A DNA stretch of 64,000 nucleotides, taken from NCBI GenBank assembly GCA_950295325.1, contig OX485803.1:72059554-72123553 (forward strand), written 5' to 3'. Origin of the DNA: Polytrichum commune. Lineage: Eukaryota > Streptophyta > Polytrichopsida > Polytrichales > Polytrichaceae. Every line of letters begins with the position of its first letter. Position 1 is the stretch's first letter. The notes below the pieces were generated by a model that saw nothing but the letters and a program-made list of their open reading frames with translations, searched no databases and had not been told where the DNA came from. Positions 34,707 through 46,842 of this stretch are shown here, piece by piece. A program made the translations under genes and the position numbers.

Positions 34707-37274
34707 CAGTAATTTATACTCGAAGATCAATGCAAGGGTGAGGTGAGTAGTGATTAATTGACTCTGTAAATTGCAGTCAGAATTCAATGCAACACATAAT
34801 ACTCATCAGACACATAACATCATTCACATCCGTATTACCTCCAGTTTTGATAAGACCAGTATGATGTCGTTGTTCCAGTGATAGGATTCAGCAAGCAACT
34901 TGGAATATATTAAACATAGAGAGCGGTGATTACATAGCATACACCCTGACTACTTTTGCATACTCCTGTGACAGTCAAACCTGTTTGACTGGTGGAATCT
35001 TCAGGACACAGCTGGTGGATTTGCTCTTCCCAACATGGTCATAATCGCTGCTTGAATCTACTTCAGATACATTAACCTTCTGTTACCTAGCGGAGTCAAC
35101 ACGGTGGTGTAATCTTCCTTCCTCGAGTAATTCATTGACTGAATTGTGACCATGAGCTCGACGATCGGCCTTCTATTCATTGATCTCCACCATTGATCAA
35201 TTGTAGCACATTCATAATGAACACGAGACCGTGCAAAATATTCGTTCAAGAATTTCACAGCTGAGAAGTTCCACTAACGTAGATAAGATTTGACAATACT
35301 TCTGATCTGTGTAACACGTGCTTGAACCTTCTGGGACCTCTATCACATCAGCTGCTCGAGGTAGAACTGGAGGCAGAACCGGAGGCAAAGGGTCAAGGTC
35401 TCGTCTAGCATCCTTATGTGGTATTCTCATGAAGAAATTTCTTCAGACTGACTAATTCCGACAGAAACCTCAAGGCTTCTGGTCCCTAATTATAAGTAAA
35501 AGGAACAGGAGATGATATCAATAAGAATATAATCAGCTTGACCACGCGAGATTTAGATACTGCTACTGACCACTTGTTATACTGGTGTATTGTCATTTTG
35601 ATTCCAGCCGTATAAAGTGATTTGACATGGCCAGTTCCAAGTATACCTACATGAATTAAGCAACTGAATTAAGTAAATGGGCTAGCTTTAGGGCAACAAT
35701 TCCCCCAGGTATATTATTTAGAACTTAAATTCAGGAGGTGTACTCGTAAAATTGCGTACCGTTCGAAAGTTGTTCAGGTAATCTTAGTTGTTCCTTCAGT
35801 ACGTAAAAACATTATGCAATAGAATGTACAATAGAATTTGAACCCTAAACCCTAAACTGAAAATTGAGTCGATGTAAGGGAGCTACTGCGGGGTGCAAAG
35901 AATCTGCCCCGAATCTGTTCAATAAGCATTTGATGATAGGGATTTCTATCCACGCATGCAAGATTGATTACTTAAGTTCATGACATGTGGAGCGCATAAA
36001 ACTGAAATCACGACTGCTACCAGGTTCCGACTTCATTGATCATTGGGCCTTGCCGTTCCTTCCCGAGGTCCTTCAAATTCCCGACAAAAGTTTTACGGCG
36101 GTGGACCCTGGTTCATGACCCGAAGTATGCCCCTGGCTCGTTCTTCAACCTCTCCAGTATGGAATGACAAATGTGGATACATACATGTGTCATATATTTC
36201 TTTGAAATAACTAGCTAGCGACCCTACGTCGAAGAACCACTGTTCAGGAAGACTTCAACCATGTGCCTTTAGCGTGAAGAATTTTGTATGTACAAGTTGC
36301 AGCACTTTTATAGGAATAGCCGATTGAATGGCGGCCCCTTGGGCGTTCAGGGTATAGGTCGACAAATTTTCTTGTATATTAAACCTTTACTACTCGTGAC
36401 ACACTCGTGACACACTCGTGGCACAGTTACTTGCATGAGCTTGCACGATAGAGTGCTTGGAGGCTGGCAGACCTCGATTGTCAGCGGACAAATTAGCTTG
36501 GAATTCACCATTTTCTGAATTCGATGTGACAGGAATTGTCTAATTGTCACTCAAACCATACGAGTATAATATCCTTAATCCACCGCAAACTGAATTAATC
36601 CGGAGGATTTCTAGGAATTTGACTCTTAATTAAGCACGTGTGAAATTTGCACATTGCAGAAAGGATTCTTCAAAGTGGGGCTATGAAGTATTGCAACAAA
36701 TCTCCATCAGCTTTACGTACCTATTAAAATTACTAATTTTCAATTCATCTGCATGGACGAATTCTTTGAGTACGTGTGCACAGTGAAATGCTCAAGAAGC
36801 GTACTTAAAGGAAGCAGGAGTGTCCGATGTTTCAAACAATACGAATTGCTTGTGCTCTTCGATCTAGCGGGTGGGAGGAGCCAGGGACATCGATCCATCA
36901 GGCTTTCTTTCATTCTTATGCGGAGCTGGTGGGTGAGTTGGAGCTGGCCATTGTAAGTCTCAGCGTCTCACACTTCATGATGATGTTCGTCTTTTGTCAC
37001 TCAGAAGAAACCTATTTGAGCTTCATTATGTTTTAATTCACCTCAAGGACTTCCTCAACTATGAACCTGTCTCGTACTTGAAAGAACCGTTGATGTACAC
37101 CATCCTAACGCCACATATTCATTGTTGCTTACCGCACCTCAAGTCAAAGACTCAGCATTGAAAGTAGCTGGTGATTGACTATCCCATTCAAAATTTCTTT
37201 TTACAGTGTATTTGAGAATAAAACACATTTCATTTTGCACTAGAGTGTCTCCTCTACAACTTAATTAGAGAAAG
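34707..37274. other. Spacer, no gene recognised
   Basis: Base composition is more balanced than the other spacers, but I could not support a gene. Minus frames at 35212-35430 and 36347-36550 and plus frames at 36753-37036 are short and unassigned. A short tandem repeat ACACTCGTG occurs at about 36402-36422. Confidence 0.35.
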
Positions 37275-37450
37275 ATTTCAATCCTTATTTCAAAATGTAG
37301 TACTACATCATGGTCCTAATTAAGTCTTTTGTCCAATTGGACCACCGAGTTGATATTAGAATCTATTTCAATCCTTATTTCAAAATGTAGTACTACATCA
37401 TGGTCCTAAGTCTTTTGTCCAATTGGACCACCGAGTTGATATTAGAATCT
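37275..37450 (+). repeat. Recent 90-bp tandem duplication
   Basis: ATTTCAATCCTTATTTCAAA starts at 37275 and again at 37365. The two units are identical by eye except that the second lacks four bases (CTAATTAAGTC versus CTAAGTC), plus an edge difference. It lies about 200 bp upstream of the small-protein gene at 37665. Confidence 0.92.
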
Positions 37451-37664
37451 ATCTCATGAAGGCCTCTACTGTCTGCACTCCAAGTCTACTCTGGGGAATT
37501 GGCCTTTTTGTCACGATCTTGATGTGATTATAGTCCTCCCAGGCTTTAAAGCCAATTTTATTTCATGTGCAGAATCTGTCCAGCTGTTTTCGCGTGGAGA
37601 ACAGCTACAGGCTTGGAGAACTCCAGTTTCACAGGATAGATTTCTTTCTCATCCACCTGTAGTC

Positions 37665-37934
37665 ATGGCCCAGTCTTCAGGAAATCCCTTCGCTGATCTG
37701 TCTCCAGAGGATCTACCGGAATGGGCCAGCGCTCCAGAACTTGTCAACGCCATAGCAGAACAGCTTGGCGATGAGGCTGGACAGACTTTTGCACAGATGC
37801 TCGAAAATCTTGAGATTCCTGATCGAGTGAACGTTCGGGAGCTTCTTGAAGAGATTGAGGATTTACTCGGTGACCATCACTTCGATCACTTGCTCCATGG
37901 CTCTCGGCGTGGAGAAAGCTCAGCTCCTAATTGA
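37665..37934 (+). CDS. Small acidic protein, paralogue 1 (unrecognised family)
   Basis: An intronless 89-residue reading frame. It is acidic and contains FADLSPEDLPEWAS (9-22), PELVNAIAEQLGDEA (24-38), IPDRVNVRELLEEIEDLLGD (51-70) and FDHLL (73-77). Its closest visible relative is 58684-58938: about 42 of 73 aligned residues agree by hand count, without gaps. I know no family with this signature and assign no function. The ATG at 37665 matches the paralogue's start, and the 20 or so bases before it are similar too (TTTCACAGGATAG versus TTTCACAAGATAG, then GTCATG). The frame stays open upstream, but no homology supports that part. No signal peptide or membrane segment is seen; predicted helices suggest a soluble adaptor-like protein (inference). 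Conservation of the frame between copies argues that it is translated. Confidence 0.75.
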   Translation: MAQSSGNPFADLSPEDLPEWASAPELVNAIAEQLGDEAGQTFAQMLENLEIPDRVNVRELLEEIEDLLGDHHFDHLLHGSRRGESSAPN

Positions 37935-39081
37935 GGATTTTGAACTTTGTCAATCATGACATAGAACGGATACTTACAATGGTTACAGTTTTATTTACTA
38001 GAAGGAAAAAAACAAATGACAAGAAAAAAATATCGGTGTTTCTTGTAACGATGTGAATGTGAGCCCATAGTCCTTATATTGATCATGGTTATTCATGATG
38101 CAGGGCAAGGTGTTTTTCCTTCGTTTCGGAAGTTGGGTTCCGTTTTTATATGTTATAATAGTAACGTATAAATAATATTAGTGTTTCAAATAAATAATCC
38201 CAATGAGAACCACATGTATGTTATCTATGCTCCATGGTCTTTTTGAGATCTACATTGCCAAGAAGTTGTGAATGTCAAACATTTTCCTGGCACAAGGTAG
38301 ACGTGTCTATTTTGTTCATTTATTTTAATTGGACACTTGTATCTGGGTGGTGTGCATCTAAGAACGGAAACCCAAAAAAATGTGTTTAAAAAATATTGGC
38401 CTATCTATTCAATTTATTATTATTATTATTATTCTAGGTTTGATAGGATCAACATAATTGATGATGCCTCCATAAGCACATTATGACTCCGATACTTTTG
38501 ACTTTCAAAATTCGTACCAGAGACATGGGCACTCAATAAGCTCTTTTGACTTCAAATGCTAAAATCTCTTATCGCATTCACGGATCACTTCAAAATTCCA
38601 ACTCTGAAATCCAAGTTCAAATTCAAGTCAAACATCAAAACTATCCATATAAGATATGCTTATGTTAAATCTTTTGAGATGGATGTCAAATACATAAATG
38701 TATTATCACAAGATAAAGCACCCTTAACCAAATAAAACTTTTAAGAAAAACCATTCTCAAAAATTTGCAGTTTACAAATTGTGGTGGTCATAACACGACT
38801 AAGGACATAGTTGTAGATGAGTGGCTGGTCATGATACCCCACCTATTATTATGATAAAAATAATCAACCAAAGCATAATGAAATTCATGGTCTAAGATGT
38901 ATCTAGGGTTGTCTCACTCTTCACAAAATCAACACCAAAACTAGGAGATCTACTCCTAAGGATTTCATGTAGCCTTATGATTTTTATGGGCACATGTGTT
39001 AACCAACTGTTTTATATGGGAATATTATGGTGGAAAATTTTAAGTGACTTTAATATTATGATGAATTGGTAGCATTTTTAG
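37935..39081. other. AT-rich spacer
   Basis: 3' flank of the small gene followed by AT-rich DNA with an (ATT)n run at about 38410-38432. No gene seen. Confidence 0.4.
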
Positions 39082-39211
39082 AACTCTAAGTTCAATCCAG
39101 ACAACCCAATGAATAAATTGAAAGAAAGACTAGTAGTGGCAATTCATGAAGTGGTAGCCCAATTAAATAAGGGGATATTGATAAGGCATAATTTTTGACA
39201 TAATGGCCACC

Positions 39212-40959
39212 CCCGGGTGCACAACTTCCATATTATTCGCAAAGTGCATCGGCATTAAAACAGCTTAGAGAACAACTTTTGTAAAAATTATATCAAATTA
39301 TAAAAAATTAAAAGGACCAAAAAGTTGGGTGGAGACCAAATAAAATAAAATGATATGTAAAATATTTTTGGTTGCATTTTTATTTTAAAAAACTCCACAA
39401 TGTATATAAAGAATTGAAACACCTTTTAAAAACAACCTTGTAGAGTGTCTAATTTAAAAAGATCCACATGAGTAGTTTCCTCTAATTAAAATTAAAAGTA
39501 ATTGGATTTTTTATATAATAAAATATTTTCAAATTTTAATAAAAAAACCCAAAAATCTAGGTAGTTTGGCCTATGTCACTTGTATTGATAAAATTCATAT
39601 AATTAGGTTTTGAATGCAATTATATGCTTCAAAGAATATTGATTTTATGTATATAATTATATTTTTGGATTCCTTGTTAATATGGCTACAAGAATTTCCT
39701 ACATTAAAATTTATATATATATATATATATATCTCACTTGAGATTGGACTAAAATGCATTATAAGTGATTATAATCAGCGCCATATAATATTGGAATTGC
39801 GTACCCGGTGTCGGGTAGAGAGGGTTCCGCCTTGGGAAAGCACTGGGCTTCTGGCTGCAACTAGATTTTATCGGATCCGTCGAATCTTCTGGTCTTCAAT
39901 CGAGTCTTCTGGTTTTCTAGTCTTCAATTTCTTCAATTTCTTCTAATCTTCAACCTCTTTCCCGTCGACCTATCCTGTTGCGGCTCTATATGGGTAAAGG
40001 GTAAGGGTAGTGTGATAAGAAACCACGGGCTTCGGACGGGTAAAACGGGACATCAGAACACGAGTTGACGTCCAAAAGATTGGCTCCTAAACTTTCAAAC
40101 CCACGGTGACCAGCAATCGCGCCTCACCAGTGGAAACGACAGAAAACAACCTTGTGGGTGATCAATCCCACTTCGTTGTCACAAACAACCTTGTGGGTCA
40201 TTAATCCCACTTCGTTGTCACACAGGAAACAAATTACGATGCAGAAATGAAATGCAACTAGCCTCCAAAACCGGCTTGGAATCACACACACAAGAAAAAG
40301 ACAACGTGCCACAAGCAACCACACATTCAAGTCTTGAAGCCTTCAATTCTTCAATCTGTCCGTCTTCTATGGTCGGTCGAAGTCTCAGTTCTTCTTTTAA
40401 GAACCAACAGACTTCCCTCCACTCAAACAAGCACAAATCTTGATTGCTAACTTCCAAAACAACAAGTGAGATCTCTCATGAATCACAAATCCCTCGTATT
40501 TTATTTCATATTCTTCTCAAAACAACTCACACCGTGAGCTTCGAATCCACTTCTCTCTTTCCACAACTTCTCTCCCACAATAATCACATAACATCTTTCC
40601 TTCACCACCTCTCCCTATCCATGCGAGAGACAAAGTTTAATCTTATCCTCATCACATGGCTTCTAATCACCCATTGGTCCAAAGTAACTCAAGATAACTA
40701 AAAGACAAAAATAAACTATGAGTAAATAAAAAGGTAATCTATTTCTATCATTTGGTAAAGGTAACTAAGAGTAACTATGAGTAAACATAAAGGTAAGCAA
40801 CTTCTATCCTTTGGTAAAGATAACTAAGAGTAACTATGAGTAAATAAAAAAGTAATCTACTTCTATTCTTTATTATTTTTCTCCAAGACCAAGAATCACA
40901 ATGCAATATTAAATACGTACACATCTATATAGTGTACGTATTTACATCACGACACCGGG
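39212..40959. mobile_element. CCCGGG-ended TIR element, copy 1 (in gypsy gag; itself interrupted)
   Basis: The left end CCCGGGTGCACAACTTCCAT and the right end (complement of AATTGCGTACCCGG plus G after the inner insertion) form inverted repeats. It is flanked by GGCCACC at 39205-39211 and 40960-40966, and the gag frame continues across when it is removed. Without the inner 39809-40954 insertion it is about 600 bp. Copy 2 is at 48389-48938, copy 3 starts at 63901. No coding capacity. The 7-8 bp duplication suggests hAT or a related superfamily. Confidence 0.82.
39809..40954 (+). mobile_element. Probable solo LTR nested in the CCCGGG-ended element
   Basis: The insertion begins TGTCGGG and ends CACGACA (TG...CA with 5-bp inverted ends TGTCG/CGACA) and is flanked by CCGG at 39805-39808 and 40955-40958. 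It is 1146 bp with no gag-pol, so a solo LTR is the simplest reading. Inside are a 39-bp tandem duplication at 40147-40223 and three diverged copies of a GTAACTATGAGTAAA-containing unit at about 40710-40870. Strand is assumed. Confidence 0.72.
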
Positions 40960-41850
40960 GGCCACCTCCTACCTTGTTTCTTATGTGGTAGATTTGAACA
41001 CAAGGATTTTTTTTGCCCTCATAAGGAAGAAGCCCAAGCAATGTCCAGAAATAGACAAGCACAACAACCGCCTAAGCCAAAAGTTAATCCTCAAGTAGAA
41101 GAGGTAGATGTCAATATGGCGTTAGCAGTCACCACGCAAAACAAGGTTTCAGAGGAAGTCGCATTCAAAGATAGGGAAACCATTAAAAAAATTTGCTAGA
41201 GGATTGGAAATGCAAGGATTATATCAAAATAGGTTTTTTTTAGGCCATTCAATCGTTACAATCAGAGGAGATGGAAGGACCTAGTCAATTTACTGAGTGG
41301 GCAAGACTCACGGTGGTGGAGATACCCAAATTAGTCAAGCAAGATATTTAGGTAGAATTGAAGGAGGTATTGTCAGATATAGGTTCGCAAGTGCTAGACA
41401 GTAAGTATACCTCAACCCTTGAACAATTTATGTAGTTAGCACAAGTCCTTAGACGGCATCTTACTACACCATCATTAGTGAAACTTGCTAATCGAGTAGA
41501 GATTTAACATTATGAAAGAAACTGTAGTTGCAAGAGCCATTGATCATCATATTGTAATAATTCCAGTACAAGTTGGACGGAATATGGCAGAAGATCTTTT
41601 GCCAGATGGGATATCACGCATTAATATCATCACAGTAGACCTGAGAAAACAATTAGGTTTGCTAACCCCAAAACCCACACCATATAATTTATGAATGACG
41701 GATCAAACTATGGCTTAAACGGTAGGATTAATTAAGGACAATTGAGTTGGTATTCACAATATACCATATACCGTAACATTTACTGTGATAAACAATAGTG
41801 TGAAAGATGACACTTACTCAATGTTATTGCACATGCCGAAGAAATTTGAA

Positions 41851-42740
41851 GGCCTTGAAAGAAGGAATGTTAGGAACATAGTAGGCTTGTTTTGTTATTT
41901 TAAATAATAACTTATAGCAGTAAAGGAATTAATCAAGTAGACAAGATCTTGGTATGCTAGCCCAATACCGTATGACCTTGGTAAGGATATGGGATTATAA
42001 GAGTAAAGTCTGGGATAGTGTAAGAAAGAACCAGTTGGGGGGTTATACCATTAAGGGCAAGGTATGAGAGGTGAAGGAGGAACTATCGAATAAGCTATCT
42101 AACTACCGGATGGTTTGGAATGGCAACGATAGGAGGTCATACCCTCCTCCAGACTTACAATGTTACTAGGATTGTGGAGTAAGGTAGCCATGCACAGAGA
42201 GGACGGTAGGTAATGAATATAGACGTAATTAAGGCTAAAGTGACGAGGAAAGGGTCAATACCAATAGAAGGGGAGGGATTGGTAGCAATCCTAGAACTAG
42301 AGTCTTGGTGACTGAACATAATAATTGTATGGTTGGGAGATGGAATTGGAAGCGGTAGTATCAAGGGGGTTAATTGGTAATATACTATAACCGGTAGCTC
42401 AGTAGTCCAGTACGGGGAATGATGATAAGTTGGTAGGACTTAGAGAAGCATGGGCGGTATAGACATGATTACCGTACTATGGTAAAACTGTTAGGTTGTA
42501 GAAGGGTAGGAGGGAGTCGAGTATGATAAGAACAGTTGATTCTACTAGGGGTAGAATAAAATATTCTACAACATTCGTTGTCATTTATAAAGTTTTTTCT
42601 TGCTTAAATTTTTTTTGATTTGGCCTCAGTTGACTACTTTGTTTTTTACACGCTATATTGTTGAATAAATATGCTCATAGTATGCTATACTTGTTTATGA
42701 TACAATGCACATGTAACAAAAATATGTGTTACATAAGAGA
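41851..42740. other. Spacer or decayed retroelement tail
   Basis: Purine-rich sequence on the plus strand from about 42000 to 42540, possibly the rest of the gypsy remnant, but no polymerase motif was found. AT-rich after 42560. Confidence 0.35.
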
Positions 42741-42753
42741 TGCACTCCATATT

Positions 42754-43125
42754 AGGCACCACGGGCCTTGGCTTGGTGGTTAGGGCTCATGACCCCCAAT
42801 GAGGAGGTTGTGGGTTCTATTCCCCATGCCGGCGTGGTGCTCACCACCTTAGTCCACCCAACTATGGTGGGGGGTCCTTGGACCTTGTTGTATGGGTACC
42901 TCAAAGCCCTTTGGGGGGATACCATGTCCGGTATCTTCAAGGCACTAGTGGCTAGCTAGGAACTTGTATAGTGTGGCACTATAGTGTCCATCCTCGAAAG
43001 GGGAGAGTAGTATTTGTCCCAATATCCCCTTGTCCAGTGGGCATCGGGTCATTGGCATTACGAACGGACACTTTATTCACGCCGGCCCCTTGCTTGAAAG
43101 GGGTTGGAGTTTCTATCTATCTATT
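42754..43125 (+). mobile_element. tRNA-derived SINE with perfect 13-bp target duplication
   Basis: The element is 372 bp, flanked by TGCACTCCATATT at 42741-42753 and 43126-43138. Its head is tRNA-like: A box TGGCTTGGTGGTTAGGG at 42769-42785 and B box GGTTCTATTCC at 42813-42823, at normal spacing. It ends in a short TATC repeat (TATCTATCTATT), like plant SINEs with simple-repeat tails. Non-coding. An intact duplication suggests a recent insertion. No second copy was seen in the window. Confidence 0.92.
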
Positions 43126-43138
43126 TGCACTCCATATT

Positions 43139-43730
43139 TGAGGTTGATTTTTTCCATTTCTATTTTAGCCTTTTAGGTCGATCTGCCAATAGAACTACAT
43201 GTTTACAATTTCAAGCGTACAAAATTCATGCACAAGTCTACATTTACTTAAAATTTTAAATCTTATTCCCCTTCTTCTACATTAAAAAATGACTCTTTAT
43301 GTAGTATTGATATGTGGAGCATCATAGGCACATGCTTTGGTTGCAATACACAAATACATGAACTTTTACAAATAGTCTAGAATACGAACAACATCAATAA
43401 ATAAAATTGCTTATTAGTAACTCATTTGGTACGAGATTTGATTTGATTTAACTAGACTCAAGCCTAGGGGATGGACTCTTCATTGGAAACCTAAATGATG
43501 TGTGTGGGTGATTATAAAATAAAATCTCTTATATACGAGAAATCTATAGCGTCAAATAAATGTACACAACATTATAATGTTAATTTGGGATTTTTTGGGC
43601 ATTTTGAGACATTTACAAACATAAGAACATAGATAAAATCACACAGATATTGGAGAATGTTGTAAGATGCAAATACTTTCAAGCGGGTATTCATATCAAG
43701 AACCCAATTAAGAATTCATATCAAGATGGT
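43139..43730. other. AT-rich spacer
   Basis: No gene or element ends recognised. Confidence 0.35.
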
Positions 43731-44320
43731 TTAGGTAGGACAATCCAAACATTAGACCATATTGAAGGGGAAATCGTATAACACTCATATCATTGCAAGT
43801 AGAATATACAACGTATGGCATTAATTGAATAGCATACTAACGCCACAAATCCATTGGATAGTGTGACCAAAAATCATCATGCCTATGCGCAATGTCTACA
43901 CCTACAATGGCCTCTAGAGCCTTGGATTAGGTAGGACAATCCAAACATTAGACCATATTGAAGGGGAAATCGTATAACACTCATATCATTGCAAGTAGAA
44001 TATACAACGTATGGCATTAATTGAATAGCATACTAACGCCACAAATCCATTGGATAGTGTGACCAAAAATCATCATGCCTATGCGCAATGTCTACACCTA
44101 CAATGGCCTCTAGAGCCTTGGATTAGGTAGGACAATCCAAACATTAGACCATATTGAAGGGGAAATCGTATAACACTCATATCATTGCAAGTAGAATATA
44201 CAACGTATGGCATTTAAATTGAATAGCATACTAACGCCACAAATTCATTGGATAGTGTGATAAAAAATCATCTTGCCTATGTGCAATGTCTACGCCTACA
44301 ATGGCCTATCTAGCCTTGGA
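43731..44320 (+). repeat. 196-bp tandem repeat, three copies
   Basis: TTAGGTAGGACAATCCAAAC starts at 43731, 43927 and 44123, an exact 196-bp period. Units 1 and 2 look identical; unit 3 has a few changes (for example TGGCATTTAAATTG and CATCTTGCC). The array is short and recently formed. No frame is kept along it. Confidence 0.95.
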
Positions 44321-46842
44321 GACTGCATCTTTTTCTTTTGCCGCCGATTCTTTTGCTCGCATGGCTTCAACATTCTTGAAAATCTCCGCACCGTGACTAT
44401 AGCCAAGGTCAGGACGTGGGCCCACCATAACATTTTTTGGAGTCCATCAAGCGCCCGATTTATAGGACGAAGAATTCGAATACGATGAAGTGGACTCTCT
44501 TGCATTTCTGGGCATGGCGTACAAATGCTTCAACTTGATGGACACACTGGACCGCGGAGGTTTAGGGCTAGACGCAACCTGCAACTCATCAGACCGGCAA
44601 ACATGTGTTACTTTGAAAAGAAAGACCCAAACATGTGACCTAGTTCTTTCAAGATAGACGGATTGTAATGTATGGTTTAGCCATGCGGGGGTTGGTTTGT
44701 GGGGGGTCACCTTGGCATGAGGGGCACTCACATCCGAGTTAGCTTGGAGAAGCAAAACGTCCCGCAAAGGAATGTGGAGGGGTCCACTCTTTGTAGGCCG
44801 AGCGTCCATCTGCAACCGCCGTTGAACAATCCATTCACACTATCCTAAGTGTCCATCTACAAAAATGTTTGTGCGCCGCCAAAAATTGAGCATAGTTGCA
44901 CGTGGGGATAGGGGCGGGAGGGTGGTGTCAGCCCTAAACCCCCAGCCTTGTGCATCGTAGTCCGGGTGAGAGCCTATGGCTCACATGTACTTAATTAATC
45001 CCCTTAGCCTCGGAATCCAACTCCCAATAATCCTCCAATACGAATATTGAACACACAACTTTTATTCAAGATTGAGAGGTAACAAGTATTTAAAAATACT
45101 CTCCTTCCTCTTAGTCATTGCCACACCACTCACAAGCCTCTAACACACAACCATGGGATAATTAACTAACCAACACAATATCCCAATGGTCTTGGGCAAT
45201 GCCAATTGTACCTTTGGCATACCCCTCTTATTAACTCACTATACTAATCTATCCAGCCCACCCCCTAGCTTCCAACCTTTGGCTCCACCTATCAACCTCA
45301 CTCACACTGCTACCAAGGTGAAATCACAACAGTGCACCTAATGCTCTGCCCAACCAGCACAATAAGCTGGGCTTAGCTCAAATGACCGTAGTCAGGGACC
45401 CTTACTGTTCCAGCCACCTGGCAGCCCTTGGGAGCCCCTTGGATAGCTTCCCGACTCGGCCACTGTGAGTTAGCCTCCAAGGCAGCTCTACCACTGATTT
45501 GAGGCCGCAACTCCCCTCACCATACCCACCTCCGCTGCCACATGAGGAGGAGAAGTGGCAAGTGCCCAATTTGGGAATTCTTGTAAACAACTCCAGCAGC
45601 TGCGGCAAGGTGATGCCCACTTCCACTTGTCTCTTCCCATTGGTTAGAACATGGCAGATTGGTTTGCATGCAGCTCAAAATTCATTTAGATGCACCTAGC
45701 TTTGACTGTAGCGATGATCGACTCTTCGCTTGCTGAGAATTCAGCAACATTGTCCAGGCTTACCATTGTCGAGCCAGGTGAAGAATGCTGGTGGCCAATG
45801 CAGCTCAGCTGCTGCTGAGAGATCTGAAACCATTGTCAGCAGCAATGCAGGCTAGAACTCCTCACCTCTTTCGACCATCAGTGAACCTTCCTCAGATCCA
45901 GCAATGTGTTTTCACCCTTGTATCTACGCCGAAATCCCTCGCCTAATGCCCTAACTTCCAGCCTAGTCGCCGAACAAGGCCCCAACCTCACTCCCTGTAA
46001 TCACCTTCACTCAGTCAACACTGGCAAGAACTTCTTTGGCGCTTCTGCACCCACAACAGCTCCTCAAATCCGCCCAAACTCTGCTTCCGAAGCAGCCTCC
46101 CCTGTTACCAACCGATTCAGGGTTCACCCTTCACACAGAAGGCCGTAAAAATCACCATGTTTGCAATCTGTATTGAGCTGGTGGATCCCAATTTACTTGT
46201 CTCGCTTACACTCATCGTCGTCTCTCTTCCTGCTTCTGCATCCTTCGACTGCCCCAGTCCTAACAAGAGAAAAAAAACCGGGAGAGAACAGGGCTTCCGC
46301 CCACATCTTTTCTCTCTTCTCCTCCAGCCTCTTTCTTTCTCAAAAACCGAAGAGAGAGAGAGTTCGGCACACTGCCAACCACTCCAGGGGACCCCTTCCA
46401 AGGATCCGGAGATCCTGGTTCTCATCCATAGGCAATGAAGCCCAAGCCCTTTATTGAACATCTCCAAGGCCCTAAACGGCCGATTTCAATGCCTCAAGTC
46501 TCTCAAGCTTCCATCACTCACTTAATTACACACCCCACACTACGTTTTCCTCCTTCGACATTTTAACAATTCACCTAAAATACTCACCACCTCACATCAA
46601 AACACATTTACTAATCTAACTTTAACACATCATTTTTTTTTTATCGTTTTTGAATATTCAATGTCAAAACAAAACCTAAGGTTTAATGTTTTTTGTAGAT
46701 TAGGAACACATGTGGGCACAAGATTGAGCTCACAGGTGGACAAGGGGGGGGGGGGGTAGTTCCTCATAGCTAGGGGGACATGACCACACCAACAAGACAA
46801 TGGCCTAGGAAGTTTGGGTCAATCAACCCAAATTGGGAGGTC
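44321..46842. other. Spacer, partly C+T-rich, no gene assigned
   Basis: From about 44930 to 46480 the sequence is C-rich on the plus strand with overlapping open frames on both strands (45906-46148, 46117-46467, 46157-46457) that show no family signature; an LTR or other repeat is possible. A (GA)n run lies near 46352-46361 and a poly-G run at about 46745-46757. 46698-46740 resembles the start of repeat R1. Confidence 0.4.

Larger units (their letters stand above)
39082..41850 (+). pseudogene. Broken Ty3/gypsy gag-protease remnant, interrupted by nested elements
   Basis: Retroelement coding sequence survives at about 39082-39211 and 40967-41850, split by the insertion 39212-40959. The first part reads VVAIHEVVAQLNKG-like gag sequence. 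The same frame resumes in a zinc knuckle CFLCGRFEHKDFFC (C-x2-C-x4-H-x4-C) at 40975-41016. Further on, 41512-41850 carries IPVQVG, INIITVDLRKQLGL and YTVTFTVINN-type sequence of a gypsy aspartic protease. The catalytic region (LLPDGIS) and several in-frame stops (for example TGA at 39196-39198 and TGA at 41692-41694) show it is dead. Downstream polymerase domains were not found. Confidence 0.82.

Noticed and set aside
35212-35430. 72-codon minus-strand frame with a Pro-rich start
   Set aside because: No paralogue, no promoter signal and no recognisable domain; not enough to call a gene.
39614-39946. 110-codon frame across the nested-element junction
   Set aside because: It spans the boundary of the CCCGGG-ended element and the solo LTR and includes a TA microsatellite, so it is an accidental fusion.
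42754-42830. A functional tRNA gene at the SINE head
   Set aside because: The head lacks good acceptor pairing and is followed by a 3' body, a TATC tail and a retrotransposition-type duplication.
43731-44320. CRISPR-like array
   Set aside because: Repeats are 196 bp, directly adjacent with no unique spacers, in a plant-type context.
45906-46467. Several overlapping frames in C-rich sequence
   Set aside because: Frames are open on both strands because of skewed composition (few T/A-rich stops); no motif supports coding.
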